A stretch of 64,000 bases of DNA from an uncultured Prevotella sp. (lineage in GTDB: Bacteria > Bacteroidota > Bacteroidia > Bacteroidales > Bacteroidaceae): positions 124,001 through 188,000 of the forward strand of contig OMZO01000001.1 in assembly GCA_900315525.1 (NCBI GenBank), given 5' to 3'. Position numbers and translations under genes: made by a program. This document shows positions 8,174-17,433 of the stretch, piece by piece; position 1 is the first letter of the stretch; the number at the start of each line of letters is the position of its first letter. The notes under the pieces are model-generated. The model was not told where the DNA came from, searched no databases, and was given only the letters and a program-made list of their open reading frames with translations.

Positions 8174-11100
8174 TTAGGATTCTGCCTGATTGGACTTTAT
8201 ATAGTCAGCCGGCTTGATGCCAAACTGCTTCTGGAAACATTTCGAGAAATAGGAGGGATTAGAGAACCCAACCATATAGCCTATTTCACTGACTGTATAT
8301 TTCCTTTCAAGCAAAAGCTGGGCTGCCTTCTTCAAACGTACGATCTGGATCATCTCGTTGGGCGTGATGTCTGCCAGCGTCTTGATCTTGGCAAAGAGAC
8401 CGCTGCGGCTGATGTTCAGCTTTTCTGCCAGGAAGTTCACATTCAGCTCCGAGTTGGAGAAGTTTTCCTCTATAATCCTGTTCATCCTCACGAGGAATTC
8501 ATTATCCGTCGCATTCTGGGCAATCTCCGTCACGGGCTCCAGCGGCTGCGTGGAGAATTTCTCCATCAGCTGGCGGCGCAGCTTCAGCATATTACGGATA
8601 CAGGCCTCGAGATACTCCAGCGAGAAGGGTTTTTCGATATAGGTATCGGCACCGACATCCATACCTTCCACCTTGGCATCGTCATCCGTCTTGGCGGTGA
8701 GCATCACGAAGGGGATATGGCTCGTCAAAGGATTCAGTCGCACGCGCCGACAGAGTTCGGCACCATCCATTCGCGGCATCATCCAGTCGCTGATGATAAT
8801 ATTCACCTCATGCTTCTTCAGCAGGTCAAGAGCCTCAATGCCGTCACTGGCGGTGATGACCTCATACTGTTCCTTGAGGCTATCCTTCAGGAAGGCCACC
8901 ATATCCTCTGCGTCATCGACAATGAGCATGACGGGATGATGATGAACAGGCCCTTTTGCCGAAACTGGGGTCGAACTTTCTGCTTCATGATCACTGTGCG
9001 TGATAGAGGCGGGATTATAAGAACTCATAGCGAACGATTCTTGCGAAACATCTTCCCGGCCTTCTTGCTTCACCGGCAATATGACAGTAAAGGTAGTGCC
9101 CTTCCCCACTTCAGAATCAAGTGAGATGATGCCGTGATGCAGATCGACGATATTCTTCACAATGTTCAGGCCGATACCCGTGCCCGGTTTGTTGTCCATC
9201 GCCTGGAAGAATGGTTCGAAGATACGCTGACGGTCTTCCTCACGGATTCCGACACCATTGTCGCTGACCACAATACGGAAATGCTCCCCATCAGGTTCCA
9301 CCCCACAGGTAAGCCGCACATCGTCCTTCGTATATTTATTGGCATTTGTCAGCAGGTTACTCACCACCTTCGTAATGGCCTCCCTGTCGATAATGGCTGT
9401 AAAGTGCTCATCGGGGCAATCCACCGTGAACCGTTTGCCTCCTTGCTCGAAGGTTGGAGCAAAACGTTCACTTACGCCTTCTATGAGTTCATGAATGTTC
9501 TGTGGAGCGAAGTGCATCACCAGACTCTGTTGTTCTACCTTGCGGAAGTCAAGCAATTGGTTCACTAGTTCCAACAGTCGATGCGCATTACGGTCGATGA
9601 CGCGCATGTCGTCAGAGGGCGTACCTTTCTTCATGATTTTCTCCAACGGCCCGATAATCAGCGATACCGGCGTGCGGATCTCATGGGCAATCATCGTAAA
9701 GAAGTTCAGGCGAGCCTCACGCACCTCTTTCTCCTTCGCTGCGTTCAGCCGCTCTATCTCCTGCTGATGCTGATGCTCGGCACGCTTCAGACGGAAACGT
9801 ACATAATACCAGATAGCGACACCTATCAATAAGAGGTATAGGACCTTGGCCCACCAGCTCCACCATAAAGGCGGATGGACCACAATCTGCAGTGCTGCCT
9901 CGTTAGCCGACCAGGCACCGTCGTTATTGGTAGCTTTCACGCGGAAGATATACGTACCTGCAGGCAGGTTGGTATAAGTGGCGCGGTTCTGATTGCCTAC
10001 GTAGTTCCAGTCTTGGTCGAAGCCTTCAAGCATATAGGCATACTGGTTCTTCTCTGGCGAGCAGTAGCTCAGCGAAGCAAACGAGAATGTCACCATCTGC
10101 CCGTCACTATAGCCAAGCGTCAGCTCCTTCGTCTGCGACAAGTCGAGTGGCAGCCCTTCCGCCGTATGCTCCTCTTGATTCATGATGCTCAGACCGGTGA
10201 TATAGACCGGTGGCATCACGTGATTGATCTTAATCTGATAGGGTAGGAAACTATTGAAGCCACAGGTGCTGCCAAAGTAGATGCGCCCGTCGCTGGCCTT
10301 CAGCCCGGAGTTTGGCTGGAACTGTTCACTGACGATTCCGTCGTGGTGCGTGAAGCGCTGCGTCTGGGGGCGTGTCAGGGTTTCGTCTCCCGCTTTCGTG
10401 TTGCTTGCTCCTGGCTCGTATCTGACGATGCCACGCTCTGTCGAGAGCCACAGGGCACCGTTGTCTTCGATGATACCCATAATGTTGTGACTGGGCACTT
10501 CAAGACGGATACGGTCGAAGGCATCCCGTTTGGCGTCGTAACGGCAGAGTCCGCCGACGGTACCTATCCAGAGCCGTCCACTCTCATCCACCAGCGTACA
10601 GTTCACTTGATCGTTGGGCAAGGAGTATTTGTCTTCATCGTCATGCAGGTAACGCTTCAGTTGCTTGTCCTTCACGCCATAGCGCCACAGACCGTTGCCT
10701 TGGGTGGATACCCATAGTCGGCTGTTCCAGTCCTCGTCAATATCGATGACCATCGCTTCCATCTTACAGATACGCTCGAAACAGTTTTCCGTACGGTTAT
10801 AAAGATTCAGGCCGTCCATCGTGCCCACCCATGTCCAGCCTCGCATGTCAGTATAGAGCGCATAGCAACTGGGGTTGTCGAGAGATGTTGGATCTTGAGT
10901 CTGCGTATATTGTCTCAGGCTGCCGGTCTCTATGTTCAGTACAAACACACCGCTGGTATAGGTTCCCACCCACAGTTCGTCGCCGCTGAAACTGAGGGCA
11001 TGGGCATTCTGACGGCCCAGCACGCTCTGATGGGGATAATCCAGGAAACGGCCTTCCTTCGGCGAATAGCACATCAGACCGCCATCGTCGCTGGCCACCC

Positions 11101-12148
11101 AGATACGTCCGTTCTTGTCCTCACAGAAACGGGAGATGACATTACCCGTCAGTCCTGTACCGATAGTGAAGGCCTCGAAACGCTTGCTTACAGGCGAGAC
11201 ATAGTGGACACCACCGTAGAACGTCCCCACCCAGAGGCCGCCTTCCATATCGCTGGTGATGGCATACACAAAGCGGTCGCCCGCGCCCCGATTGTCATCC
11301 ATCAGCCTCTTCCACTCACGGGTCTTCGGGTTAAAACAGATAACCCCGTCGTCACAGCCGATGCAGATTGTATCGTCGTCGCGCTCGAACAAAGCGTGGA
11401 TATGGTTTCCAACCTTCGTAAGCGTCGGTGACAGCACTTGTTCCAGCCTTCCATCAGCATGCATCAGCAGCAGGCCCTCTTCCCAGGTTCCCAGCCAGAT
11501 GCGCCCGTCATGGGTCTGCAGCATCCGCAGTCCGTTGTAGTCCTGGCTATAAGTCAGTTCTACTGGCTCAAACCGGTCGTGCAGACGGTTCAGCCGCTGC
11601 ACGAAAGGCTTTCCCCAGCTGGTGTAGGTCCATACCTGATTGGCGTTGTCGATGAACACCTGAGCCGCACCGTTGTAGCTCTTGTTCAACTGGTATTGCT
11701 TGGCCTGTCCCGTCTTGACGACATAGCGCCATACCCCGTCCTCCATCGTTGCTGCCCAGAGGTTACCCTCCTTGTCGATAGCCAGACTGGTCACCACCGA
11801 GTTAATATCCATCGGCAGTTGCTTGAACTGCTGCACCGTCTGCGCCAGGCGGAACACGCCTTTCTCTGTACCCACATAGACGGCATCCTCTGTCGTAAGC
11901 AGAGCCGACACATACTGGCTGATGCCGAGCTGGGCTATGCGGTAAGGCTGCACCTGTGTGCCGTCATAGCGGCAGAGACCGTTATCAGTACCCAGCCAGA
12001 TGAAACCGTAGGGATCCTGCACGATGTTGCGCACCGCGTTCGACAATAACCCGTCGTTCATCGTCAGGTTGCGGTAACGATAGTCATCCCTTCCCTCGCA
12101 GGGCAAGAGCAACATCATGGCGGTCAGCAGTAACAGGATTCGCTTCAT
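8174..12148 (-). CDS. Hybrid two-component system (HTCS) regulator of the PUL
   Basis: A 1324-residue all-in-one sensor-regulator. After the signal peptide (MKRILLLLTAMMLLLP) there are two seven-bladed propeller blocks built from Reg_prop repeats (WLGTDNGLCRYDG, WVGTFYGGVHYVS, WIGTVGGLCRYD and so on), a Y_Y_Y immunoglobulin-like domain (YTNLPAGTYIFRVKATNNDG), one transmembrane helix near 768-790, HisKA with His822 (IAHEIRTP), HATPase_c (NLLTNANKYTK, DNGVGI, GTGIGLNI), a receiver domain with Asp1121 (IISDWMMPRMDG) and a C-terminal AraC-type HTH (about 1225-1324). HTCS proteins sense oligosaccharides in the periplasm and activate PUL promoters. It probably binds the GGACGAT direct repeats found at three nearby promoters; that is inference. 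The frame is open to 12214, but a -7 box at 12155-12162 and the signal peptide support 12148. Confidence 0.93.
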   Translation of the reverse strand: MKRILLLLTAMMLLLPCEGRDDYRYRNLTMNDGLLSNAVRNIVQDPYGFIWLGTDNGLCRYDGTQVQPYRIAQLGISQYVSALLTTEDAVYVGTEKGVFRLAQTVQQFKQLPMDINSVVTSLAIDKEGNLWAATMEDGVWRYVVKTGQAKQYQLNKSYNGAAQVFIDNANQVWTYTSWGKPFVQRLNRLHDRFEPVELTYSQDYNGLRMLQTHDGRIWLGTWEEGLLLMHADGRLEQVLSPTLTKVGNHIHALFERDDDTICIGCDDGVICFNPKTREWKRLMDDNRGAGDRFVYAITSDMEGGLWVGTFYGGVHYVSPVSKRFEAFTIGTGLTGNVISRFCEDKNGRIWVASDDGGLMCYSPKEGRFLDYPHQSVLGRQNAHALSFSGDELWVGTYTSGVFVLNIETGSLRQYTQTQDPTSLDNPSCYALYTDMRGWTWVGTMDGLNLYNRTENCFERICKMEAMVIDIDEDWNSRLWVSTQGNGLWRYGVKDKQLKRYLHDDEDKYSLPNDQVNCTLVDESGRLWIGTVGGLCRYDAKRDAFDRIRLEVPSHNIMGIIEDNGALWLSTERGIVRYEPGASNTKAGDETLTRPQTQRFTHHDGIVSEQFQPNSGLKASDGRIYFGSTCGFNSFLPYQIKINHVMPPVYITGLSIMNQEEHTAEGLPLDLSQTKELTLGYSDGQMVTFSFASLSYCSPEKNQYAYMLEGFDQDWNYVGNQNRATYTNLPAGTYIFRVKATNNDGAWSANEAALQIVVHPPLWWSWWAKVLYLLLIGVAIWYYVRFRLKRAEHQHQQEIERLNAAKEKEVREARLNFFTMIAHEIRTPVSLIIGPLEKIMKKGTPSDDMRVIDRNAHRLLELVNQLLDFRKVEQQSLVMHFAPQNIHELIEGVSERFAPTFEQGGKRFTVDCPDEHFTAIIDREAITKVVSNLLTNANKYTKDDVRLTCGVEPDGEHFRIVVSDNGVGIREEDRQRIFEPFFQAMDNKPGTGIGLNIVKNIVDLHHGIISLDSEVGKGTTFTVILPVKQEGREDVSQESFAMSSYNPASITHSDHEAESSTPVSAKGPVHHHPVMLIVDDAEDMVAFLKDSLKEQYEVITASDGIEALDLLKKHEVNIIISDWMMPRMDGAELCRRVRLNPLTSHIPFVMLTAKTDDDAKVEGMDVGADTYIEKPFSLEYLEACIRNMLKLRRQLMEKFSTQPLEPVTEIAQNATDNEFLVRMNRIIEENFSNSELNVNFLAEKLNISRSGLFAKIKTLADITPNEMIQIVRLKKAAQLLLERKYTVSEIGYMVGFSNPSYFSKCFQKQFGIKPADYIKSNQAES

Positions 12149-12154
12149 TGCGTG

Positions 12155-12162
12155 CAAAAATA
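12155..12162 (-). promoter_or_regulatory. -7 promoter element of HTCS-GH92 operon
   Basis: TATTTTTG on the minus strand matches TAnnTTTG. Only six nucleotides separate it from the HTCS ATG, so the transcript should be leaderless or nearly so. The candidate -33 (CTTG, 20 nt upstream) is a weak match. The operator found at the other PUL promoters is absent here. Confidence 0.55.
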
Positions 12163-12200
12163 CACAAAAATTCCTGAACTTGCAAGAACTCTGTCTTTTT

Positions 12201-13472
12201 TCATTCGTTGCCAACCCAGAATTCGTAGGGGAAATCCTCTAATTCGGCCTTTGGCGGCTCTGGGTTTTCTTCTGTGGGCATCGGTATCTGGTAGTGCTCC
12301 GTAGGCGCACCCATCACGATCAGGTACAGATGTTTCAGCGTCTTGCCTTTCGGCACCTCGAAACGCTCTGCATCGATGTCGCTGTATATCTCCTCGTCGT
12401 CGGTGGTGATACCCGTGAGGGCGTGGAGATTGCTTACACCCCTGACGGCAACCTCGACGGGCTTCTGGATATCCACCAGACTGTCGAGGAGGATGGCGTT
12501 GAAGCCGTATTCCTCTGGGAACTGCTTCGGACGGTATCCGCTGCCCACCTTCATCGAGCGTTCCCCCGTGCCTTGCAACTCCGTATTTAAGGTGCAGGCA
12601 TACTTGCGGGTCTCTTTCCGTGCATGCTTGAAGTCGAAGTTCACCAGGTGCTGGTAGCCGCGCAGCATCTCACGGTTGAACTCGTCCTGCGAGAGTCCGT
12701 AGAGCCGCTTGTAGGTCATCACGGGGTCCTCGCCGATCCTGCCTTGACGGTAAAGCTCTGCGATTGACTTCCTTCCGTGCAGGTCGCTCCACCACTGGAT
12801 GACGAAGGGCGAGTGATAGATATTGTCGAGATGGAGATAGGCCTTGTGGGTGAGCTGCTTAAAGGCCTCGAAGTGGTAGTTCTCATCCGTCAGCCAGTCG
12901 GGGTTCACCTGCCAGAGCATCCACTGCGAGGTCATCTCGAAGAAACCGCTGCCGCCCCAGGCATCGCCCACCGAGTCGGCAGGTATCTGGAGCTGGAAGG
13001 AATGACCAAGTTCGTGGGCCATGCAGTTCATCTTCTGGTCCTGTATGCGGTTGGGAGCCACCCAGAGCGCACCGATGAAGTTGTCGTAGGTGCCGCCATA
13101 GGCCGTACCGTCGAGCGAGTACATCACCATCACCATCATCTTATACTGGTCGCATTTCGACCCTGGTAGCGAGAACTGAAGCGTGTCGCGGAAGAAGGTG
13201 TAGAACGACTGCACCCTGTCGCGCAGGTTCGCGAGGTTGAAGCCCATCGGCTTGCCTTCGAGCATGGGCGGATTGCTGGTATCATGCCCGAAGCCGCGCT
13301 CCCACATCAGGATGAGGTCATCGGTCTCTATCGAACGTTTCAGGCTCCACTGCGAGGTGTCGGCCTGCAGGTCCATCTTCCGCAGGTCCTCCGGGATATA
13401 GATCTTCTTGTTCTGTGCCTGCAGGCTCATGCCCACCAATGCGCCAGCCAGTAGTAATGCTGCTCTTTTCAT
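12201..13472 (-). CDS. DUF6055-type secreted metallopeptidase (HExxH)
   Basis: A 423-residue secreted protein: signal peptide ending SLQAQ, then a single domain with a clear zinc-binding HELGHSFQ motif (His153, Glu154, His157) in the setting NCMAHELGHSFQLQ. The surrounding pattern (GGTYDNFIGALWVAP before it, GGSGFFEMTSQWMLWQ after it) is shared with the larger protein at 17434-19677, so the two are paralogues of the DUF6055 family. The HExxH motif implies a metallopeptidase; activity in this family is not established as far as I know. It is the last gene of the operon CotH-M61-DUF6055 (12 bp behind the M61 gene). It may cut the protein core of the PUL's glycoprotein target, or process surface proteins. 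Confidence 0.75.
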   Translation of the reverse strand: MKRAALLLAGALVGMSLQAQNKKIYIPEDLRKMDLQADTSQWSLKRSIETDDLILMWERGFGHDTSNPPMLEGKPMGFNLANLRDRVQSFYTFFRDTLQFSLPGSKCDQYKMMVMVMYSLDGTAYGGTYDNFIGALWVAPNRIQDQKMNCMAHELGHSFQLQIPADSVGDAWGGSGFFEMTSQWMLWQVNPDWLTDENYHFEAFKQLTHKAYLHLDNIYHSPFVIQWWSDLHGRKSIAELYRQGRIGEDPVMTYKRLYGLSQDEFNREMLRGYQHLVNFDFKHARKETRKYACTLNTELQGTGERSMKVGSGYRPKQFPEEYGFNAILLDSLVDIQKPVEVAVRGVSNLHALTGITTDDEEIYSDIDAERFEVPKGKTLKHLYLIVMGAPTEHYQIPMPTEENPEPPKAELEDFPYEFWVGNE

Positions 13473-13484
13473 GTCGATATCAAA

Positions 13485-15008
13485 TTAAAGTCCCATACTT
13501 TTCTGGAAGGCCAGTTGTGACGCATCAGGATTTTCCACACAACGGATCATCCAGTTGACCTTGTCAACGCACAGTCCTGCCGGTGCCAGCAGACGGTCGT
13601 AGTCAGGCTCTTCTGTCGTATCGACCAGCCTGCGTATCTCCGACAGCGGTGTGCCGGCTACCTCAGTCACGGCCTGCCAGAACTCTTCCTCCGTAAAGCC
13701 TCGCTTCAGTTCGTGATAGTACCGCCGGTAAAGCAGACGCATCACGTCGTCGAGCGACTGCCGCTGTGCCGTCTTTTCACGGATAGCCACATCCAGGAGC
13801 AGACCGACAACCGGCCCTTTGAAGTAGTAATTGATGCGCACGTCACGGTAGTTGTCGTCCTGGTTCATGAAGTTCAGCCAGATGTCGTAACTGCTCTGGC
13901 GCAGGCTCATGTGATGCTGGCCTTGATAGGGCGCATAGAGCCCGAAGTAGGTGGAGATCAGTTCGAGCGCCTCGTCGGTAGTTGTGATACCCGCCTCCTG
14001 AAGCAGCCGGAACTCATAGTAGCATGTCAGCCCCTCGCTCACCCAGAGCATCGGAGTGACGGCCTCGCGGTTATAGTCGATGTGCCACAGTTCGGCGGGC
14101 CTGATGCACTTTACATTATAGAGGTGAAAGTACTCGTGGGCTACGAAAGCCAGGAATTTCACGTGTTCCCGGCGCGATGCGAAGTGATAGGTGCCGTCAG
14201 TATAACAGGCCTGCGAGTTCTGATGTTCCAGCCCGCCGGCGCCCTTGCCCATGTGTATCAGACAGTAGTTGTCGTAGGGCACGTCGCCCATCATCCGCGT
14301 GGCAGCACTGACGATGCGCCTGAAGTCACGCTCCAGTCCTATCTCGGCTGCGCCGTCGGGTGTCTCCAGGGCAAACTCATAGTCGTGCCCCTCATGACTG
14401 AAACGGCTCACCTCGTGATTGCCCAGCAGGAAGGGGGAGTCGTAGAGCGTGTCGAAGTCGGGAGCGGTAAAGGTCACCGCATCGTCCGGGAGCGGCCTTA
14501 GCCCCGTCGATATGTGCTGCCATTCGGAGGGCATCCGGAAGGTGACAGTGACAGGATGCCACAGGTCGCCGTCAACGTGCATGAACACACCCGGCGGTGC
14601 CACGAAGGCCACTTGGCTGCTCACCCTGCTGGAGGCCACGTCGCGCTCGTTGGCATAGACACGGTAGGTAACTACAGCACGGCGGCTGTCCGGCAACGAG
14701 ATGCGCCAGCGATTCATGCCGTCCTTACGCCAGGTGAGGCCGCGACCTGCACCGTCGCTGGCACTGAAGTCGCAGAGGTGCTTGGCGAAGTCAAGTATCT
14801 GGTAGTAGCCCGGCGCCCAGCGCGGCATGTTCAGCACCAGTTCTGCATTCCCCGTTTCCTTTCCCTCATAGTCGAGCCTTACGTCCAGATAGTGGTTCGC
14901 CGTGTCGGGTGTCACCGTGTAGTACATCTCGTAGGTTGGGGATTCGCTTCCTTGAGCACAAACTGTCAGCCAGCAGGCTGTACAGATTAAAATAATCAGT
15001 CGTTTCAT
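13485..15008 (-). CDS. M61 family (glycyl) aminopeptidase-like protein
   Basis: About 507 residues, secreted (signal peptide MKRLIILICTACWLTVCAQ). It has the M61 N-terminal beta domain (LVLNMPRWAPGYYQILDF) and the zinc site VAHEYFHLYNVKCIRP (His291, Glu292, His295) followed by the downstream glutamate region SEGLTCYYE. M61 proteins are about 580-620 residues with a C-terminal PDZ domain; this one ends soon after the peptidase domain, so the PDZ is missing. M61 enzymes prefer N-terminal Gly/Ala. The gene starts right at the CotH stop: ATG at 15008, or the alternative at 15020, which overlaps CotH by 11 bp; either way translation is coupled. It belongs to the operator-controlled CotH operon. 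Confidence 0.85.
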   Translation of the reverse strand: MKRLIILICTACWLTVCAQGSESPTYEMYYTVTPDTANHYLDVRLDYEGKETGNAELVLNMPRWAPGYYQILDFAKHLCDFSASDGAGRGLTWRKDGMNRWRISLPDSRRAVVTYRVYANERDVASSRVSSQVAFVAPPGVFMHVDGDLWHPVTVTFRMPSEWQHISTGLRPLPDDAVTFTAPDFDTLYDSPFLLGNHEVSRFSHEGHDYEFALETPDGAAEIGLERDFRRIVSAATRMMGDVPYDNYCLIHMGKGAGGLEHQNSQACYTDGTYHFASRREHVKFLAFVAHEYFHLYNVKCIRPAELWHIDYNREAVTPMLWVSEGLTCYYEFRLLQEAGITTTDEALELISTYFGLYAPYQGQHHMSLRQSSYDIWLNFMNQDDNYRDVRINYYFKGPVVGLLLDVAIREKTAQRQSLDDVMRLLYRRYYHELKRGFTEEEFWQAVTEVAGTPLSEIRRLVDTTEEPDYDRLLAPAGLCVDKVNWMIRCVENPDASQLAFQKSMGL

Positions 15009-15009
15009 C

Positions 15010-16407
15010 TTAGTTCCCATTTGGGTAGTTAGTTACAATATTGTCCATAAATACGGTTCGCGAGTTCAGCCACTTCTCCATGCGGTTGATCTCCGTCTTC
15101 GGCTGTCTGTCGATGGGCCATCGCCTGGCATCGCGCTCCATCGCCCCGGCAGCAGCCTCAGCATAGGCTTTCGTCCTGGGCCAGAACTCTGCCATGATAC
15201 GAGGACGCATCCGATTCCAGCGCACCTTTACCTCGCTGACGAACTGCTTGCTCTTCCACATATCGGTAAAGAAACTGGAGGTGTAAGTGTAGTCGCTGAC
15301 GTGGCGGGCAGGATCGGTGCCGAGCACCGTCTCACGGTAGTCGGCAAAGAACTTGTGTCCTGTCGTCATCTGACTCCAGTCGAAGTCAAAACCCGCATCG
15401 AAGTCCCATAGCGGCCCAAAAGTCCATTTGGCATCATCGCACTTGTCCTTATATAAGAAGATACTGCGCGGTGCAGCCACCTCCACATTATAGACAAATT
15501 CCTGAATCAGCAAATAGTCGATCATCACGGGGATGTCACACAGTTTTGCCAAAGCGTCGTAGTCGTGCTGCTGAATCGCCGTTTCAAGGGTGGCGAGCGC
15601 ATCGCGGGCATCCTCTCTGAGTGTCTCCGGCGTAGCATAATCCTCAGCCTCAGGACTCTTCACGCACACAGGCATCCGATACACCTCCGACCAGAAATTC
15701 TTGGACGAGCCAAGCGGCAAAGCCGAGCGATCCACTGCCCCTGGTGCCTCTTTAGGACCGTCATCGACATCGAGCGACAGCAGCCAACCTTTCTTCTTGC
15801 CAATATCCACACGGCCTTTAGCCACCTCTACCTGTTCCGTCAACTGATACAGTCCCTTATAGTCGCCATTCAGTGTCACCTCCACAAAGCGCGTATGATT
15901 CGTATAAGGCATCCCCAAGCCCTGACCCATCTCAAACACGAACGTGTTCATCAGGTGGGTCGGGTCGCGGTAGTTGGCCAGCAGCACCCAGTCCTTGTTG
16001 GCGTCGAGTCCGAGGATCTCTGCCTTCTCATCGAGTTTGATGCGGTAGGGTTTCTTCGGATACCATTCCCAGGTCGAGTTACCGCGTCCTCGGACACGGC
16101 CTCGTCCCTCGTAGTTCCATGCGACGGTGTCCGATTCTATCTTGATGGTACAGGCTAGGTATTCCTCTTTCTTCTTGCCGGTCACGCCCATGCCGCCATC
16201 CACGGTGATATCCATCCTTGCCACACAATATCTCGCGGGATAGGTCTTCACCGTCGGTGTCTCTGGTTCCAGTTCCTTGGTGTCCGTCGGCTCCTCTGGT
16301 GTCGATGGGGCGACGGGGATGACAGGCTTTGACTCGGGCAGGTCGCCCTCTGAGGAGCATCCAGCCATCAGCAGGGCAGAGAGTCCAAAAAGTAGTAGTT
16401 TCCTCAT
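15010..16407 (-). CDS. CotH kinase family lipoprotein
   Basis: A 465-residue lipoprotein; the lipobox LMAGC places the lipidated Cys at residue 17. The CotH domain follows a short acidic/proline linker (PVIPVAPSTPEEPTD): GRGNSTWEWYPKKPYRIKL, DWVLLANYRDPTHLMN, FVEVTLNGDYKGLYQLTEQ and the metal-binding LWDFDAGFDFDW are all hallmarks of the family. CotH proteins are atypical protein kinases in spore coats; in Bacteroidetes they are frequent in surface glycan or biofilm-related operons and their role is unsettled. First gene of an operon with M61 and DUF6055 peptidases; its promoter carries the shared PUL operator, so it is induced with the SusCD genes. Substrate not deducible. Confidence 0.85.
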   Translation of the reverse strand: MRKLLLFGLSALLMAGCSSEGDLPESKPVIPVAPSTPEEPTDTKELEPETPTVKTYPARYCVARMDITVDGGMGVTGKKKEEYLACTIKIESDTVAWNYEGRGRVRGRGNSTWEWYPKKPYRIKLDEKAEILGLDANKDWVLLANYRDPTHLMNTFVFEMGQGLGMPYTNHTRFVEVTLNGDYKGLYQLTEQVEVAKGRVDIGKKKGWLLSLDVDDGPKEAPGAVDRSALPLGSSKNFWSEVYRMPVCVKSPEAEDYATPETLREDARDALATLETAIQQHDYDALAKLCDIPVMIDYLLIQEFVYNVEVAAPRSIFLYKDKCDDAKWTFGPLWDFDAGFDFDWSQMTTGHKFFADYRETVLGTDPARHVSDYTYTSSFFTDMWKSKQFVSEVKVRWNRMRPRIMAEFWPRTKAYAEAAAGAMERDARRWPIDRQPKTEINRMEKWLNSRTVFMDNIVTNYPNGN

Positions 16408-16430
16408 GATGCATGTTTGAATTCTGGCTG

Positions 16431-16438
16431 CAAAGGTA
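16431..16438 (-). promoter_or_regulatory. -7 promoter element of the CotH-M61-DUF6055 operon
   Basis: TACCTTTG on the minus strand, 23 nt before the CotH ATG. There is no -33 TTTG at the right distance, which fits an activator-dependent promoter with the operator at 16467-16494. Confidence 0.65.
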
Positions 16439-16466
16439 CTATATAATCCCTAGACCGACTGCCACA

Positions 16467-16494
16467 ATCGTCTAAAATAATACAAATATCGTCC
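16467..16494 (-). promoter_or_regulatory. Direct-repeat operator of the PUL regulon (CotH promoter)
   Basis: Two copies of GGACGAT/AGACGAT read on the minus strand, period 21 bp (plus-strand ATCGTCT 16467-16473 and ATCGTCC 16488-16494), exactly 28 nt upstream of the -7 box. A 35-bp block here matches the block upstream of GH127 (28640-28674) with only about four differences. The site abuts the stop codon of the FTP-like lipoprotein gene. Period and layout fit a tandemly bound AraC-type dimer, most likely the HTCS. Confidence 0.75.
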
Positions 16495-16498
16495 AGAA

Positions 16499-17263
16499 TT
16501 ATAAGGGAGATTTGGTGCCGCACCAATCATCATAGTAAACGACATTGATGAGACGGCCTGTATTGGCATCGATGACAATAAAGCTCACATAATCCCGTTT
16601 CTTGCTACGCCCTGAATAACAAAGGCGGGGCTGCCAACGCCCTGCTTTCGGGAAGAATGTGATATAACAATCATCTATCACCTGAGGATCCAGATCATTA
16701 ACCCCAACTCCCAGATACATAGCCATTTTCTCCTTGGCCTCATTGGGTGTCAGTGCTGGAATGACATTGAAGTTATTTATTGGTTTGTATGAGCCTTCCA
16801 TACGCAGCATCTTGCCACTCTTATCGTACCACAATGTGCACGAACCAGCAATATGGACACCTTTATAATATGGATTATACACCTCCATACGCCCTCTCTG
16901 CCCGTGCGTCTTGAAAGGTATTACCCAATCATCCCTGCTGGCAGCACTCTTACGGAACTCATAGTCACTTCCGCACCCCAGAATCATACTGAAGAATTCC
17001 TCCGCATTGGCAGGAGGCGTCAAGTCTGTGCGGCTCTCGAAGTCAACCATGGTCAGTTCTTCATCATAGACAACAGCAGGCCATCCGGCCCTTTCCACCT
17101 CCTTCTTACTGTCTGCTTTTAGCTTGTAAGCCTCATTCATTTCTGCCTCGGTAAACTCAGGATGCAGTTCCGGGGCTACGACTGTTTCATCTTCACTGCT
17201 TGAGCATGCCGTAGTCATCAGGCAGATCATCAGCAACAGTACATACCAAAAGTTACTTCTCAT
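16499..17263 (-). CDS. Lipoprotein with FTP/PepSY-like (peptidase propeptide) domain
   Basis: A 254-residue lipoprotein (lipobox TTAC, Cys20). The central part, YYKGVHIAGSCTLWYDKSG followed by KMLRMEGSYKP and then LTPNEAKEKMAMYLGV, resembles the FTP/PepSY fold of thermolysin and fungalysin propeptides, where YKGVPVxG and a later TPxEA helix are typical; the end (YVSFIVIDANTGRLINVVY) also fits a PepSY-like beta hairpin. It is free-standing, with no peptidase domain attached, but is flanked by two HExxH-peptidase operons. It may act as an inhibitor or folding helper of a neighbouring metallopeptidase; this is inference. It has its own -7 box (17301-17308) and lacks the PUL operator. Confidence 0.55.
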   Translation of the reverse strand: MRSNFWYVLLLMICLMTTACSSSEDETVVAPELHPEFTEAEMNEAYKLKADSKKEVERAGWPAVVYDEELTMVDFESRTDLTPPANAEEFFSMILGCGSDYEFRKSAASRDDWVIPFKTHGQRGRMEVYNPYYKGVHIAGSCTLWYDKSGKMLRMEGSYKPINNFNVIPALTPNEAKEKMAMYLGVGVNDLDPQVIDDCYITFFPKAGRWQPRLCYSGRSKKRDYVSFIVIDANTGRLINVVYYDDWCGTKSPL

Positions 17264-17300
17264 ATTATCTGACTTTTTAAATTCTTCTATGTACTAAATA

Positions 17301-17308
17301 CAAAGATA
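17301..17308 (-). promoter_or_regulatory. -7 promoter element of the FTP-like lipoprotein gene
   Basis: TATCTTTG on the minus strand, 37 nt before the ATG; no clear -33 element is seen. It lies just beyond the terminator at 17357-17397, so the lipoprotein gene is a separate unit. Confidence 0.55.
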
Positions 17309-17356
17309 GTGAAAAACTTGCATCCCCAGGAATTTGTTTAACCTTTTTTAATTAGT

Positions 17357-17397
17357 AAAAAATTAGGGGCAGGCCATCAGGAAGATGTGCCCGCCCC
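17357..17397 (-). terminator. Rho-independent terminator of the GH127-SusCD operon
   Basis: Read on the minus strand, a GC-rich stem (GGGGCGGGC pairing with GCCTGCCCC, one mismatch; plus-strand arms 17366-17374 and 17389-17397) is followed by a six-T run (A run 17357-17362). It lies 37 bp past the stop of the BACON-DUF6055 gene and closes the main PUL operon. Confidence 0.75.
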
Positions 17398-17433
17398 CTC
17401 GCTACTAACCAAATATAACCTAAAAAACGGAGG

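Noticed and set aside
7976-9124. 382-codon plus-strand frame across the GH92/HTCS junction
   Set aside because: Antisense to both genes, with low-complexity composition and no recognisable motif.
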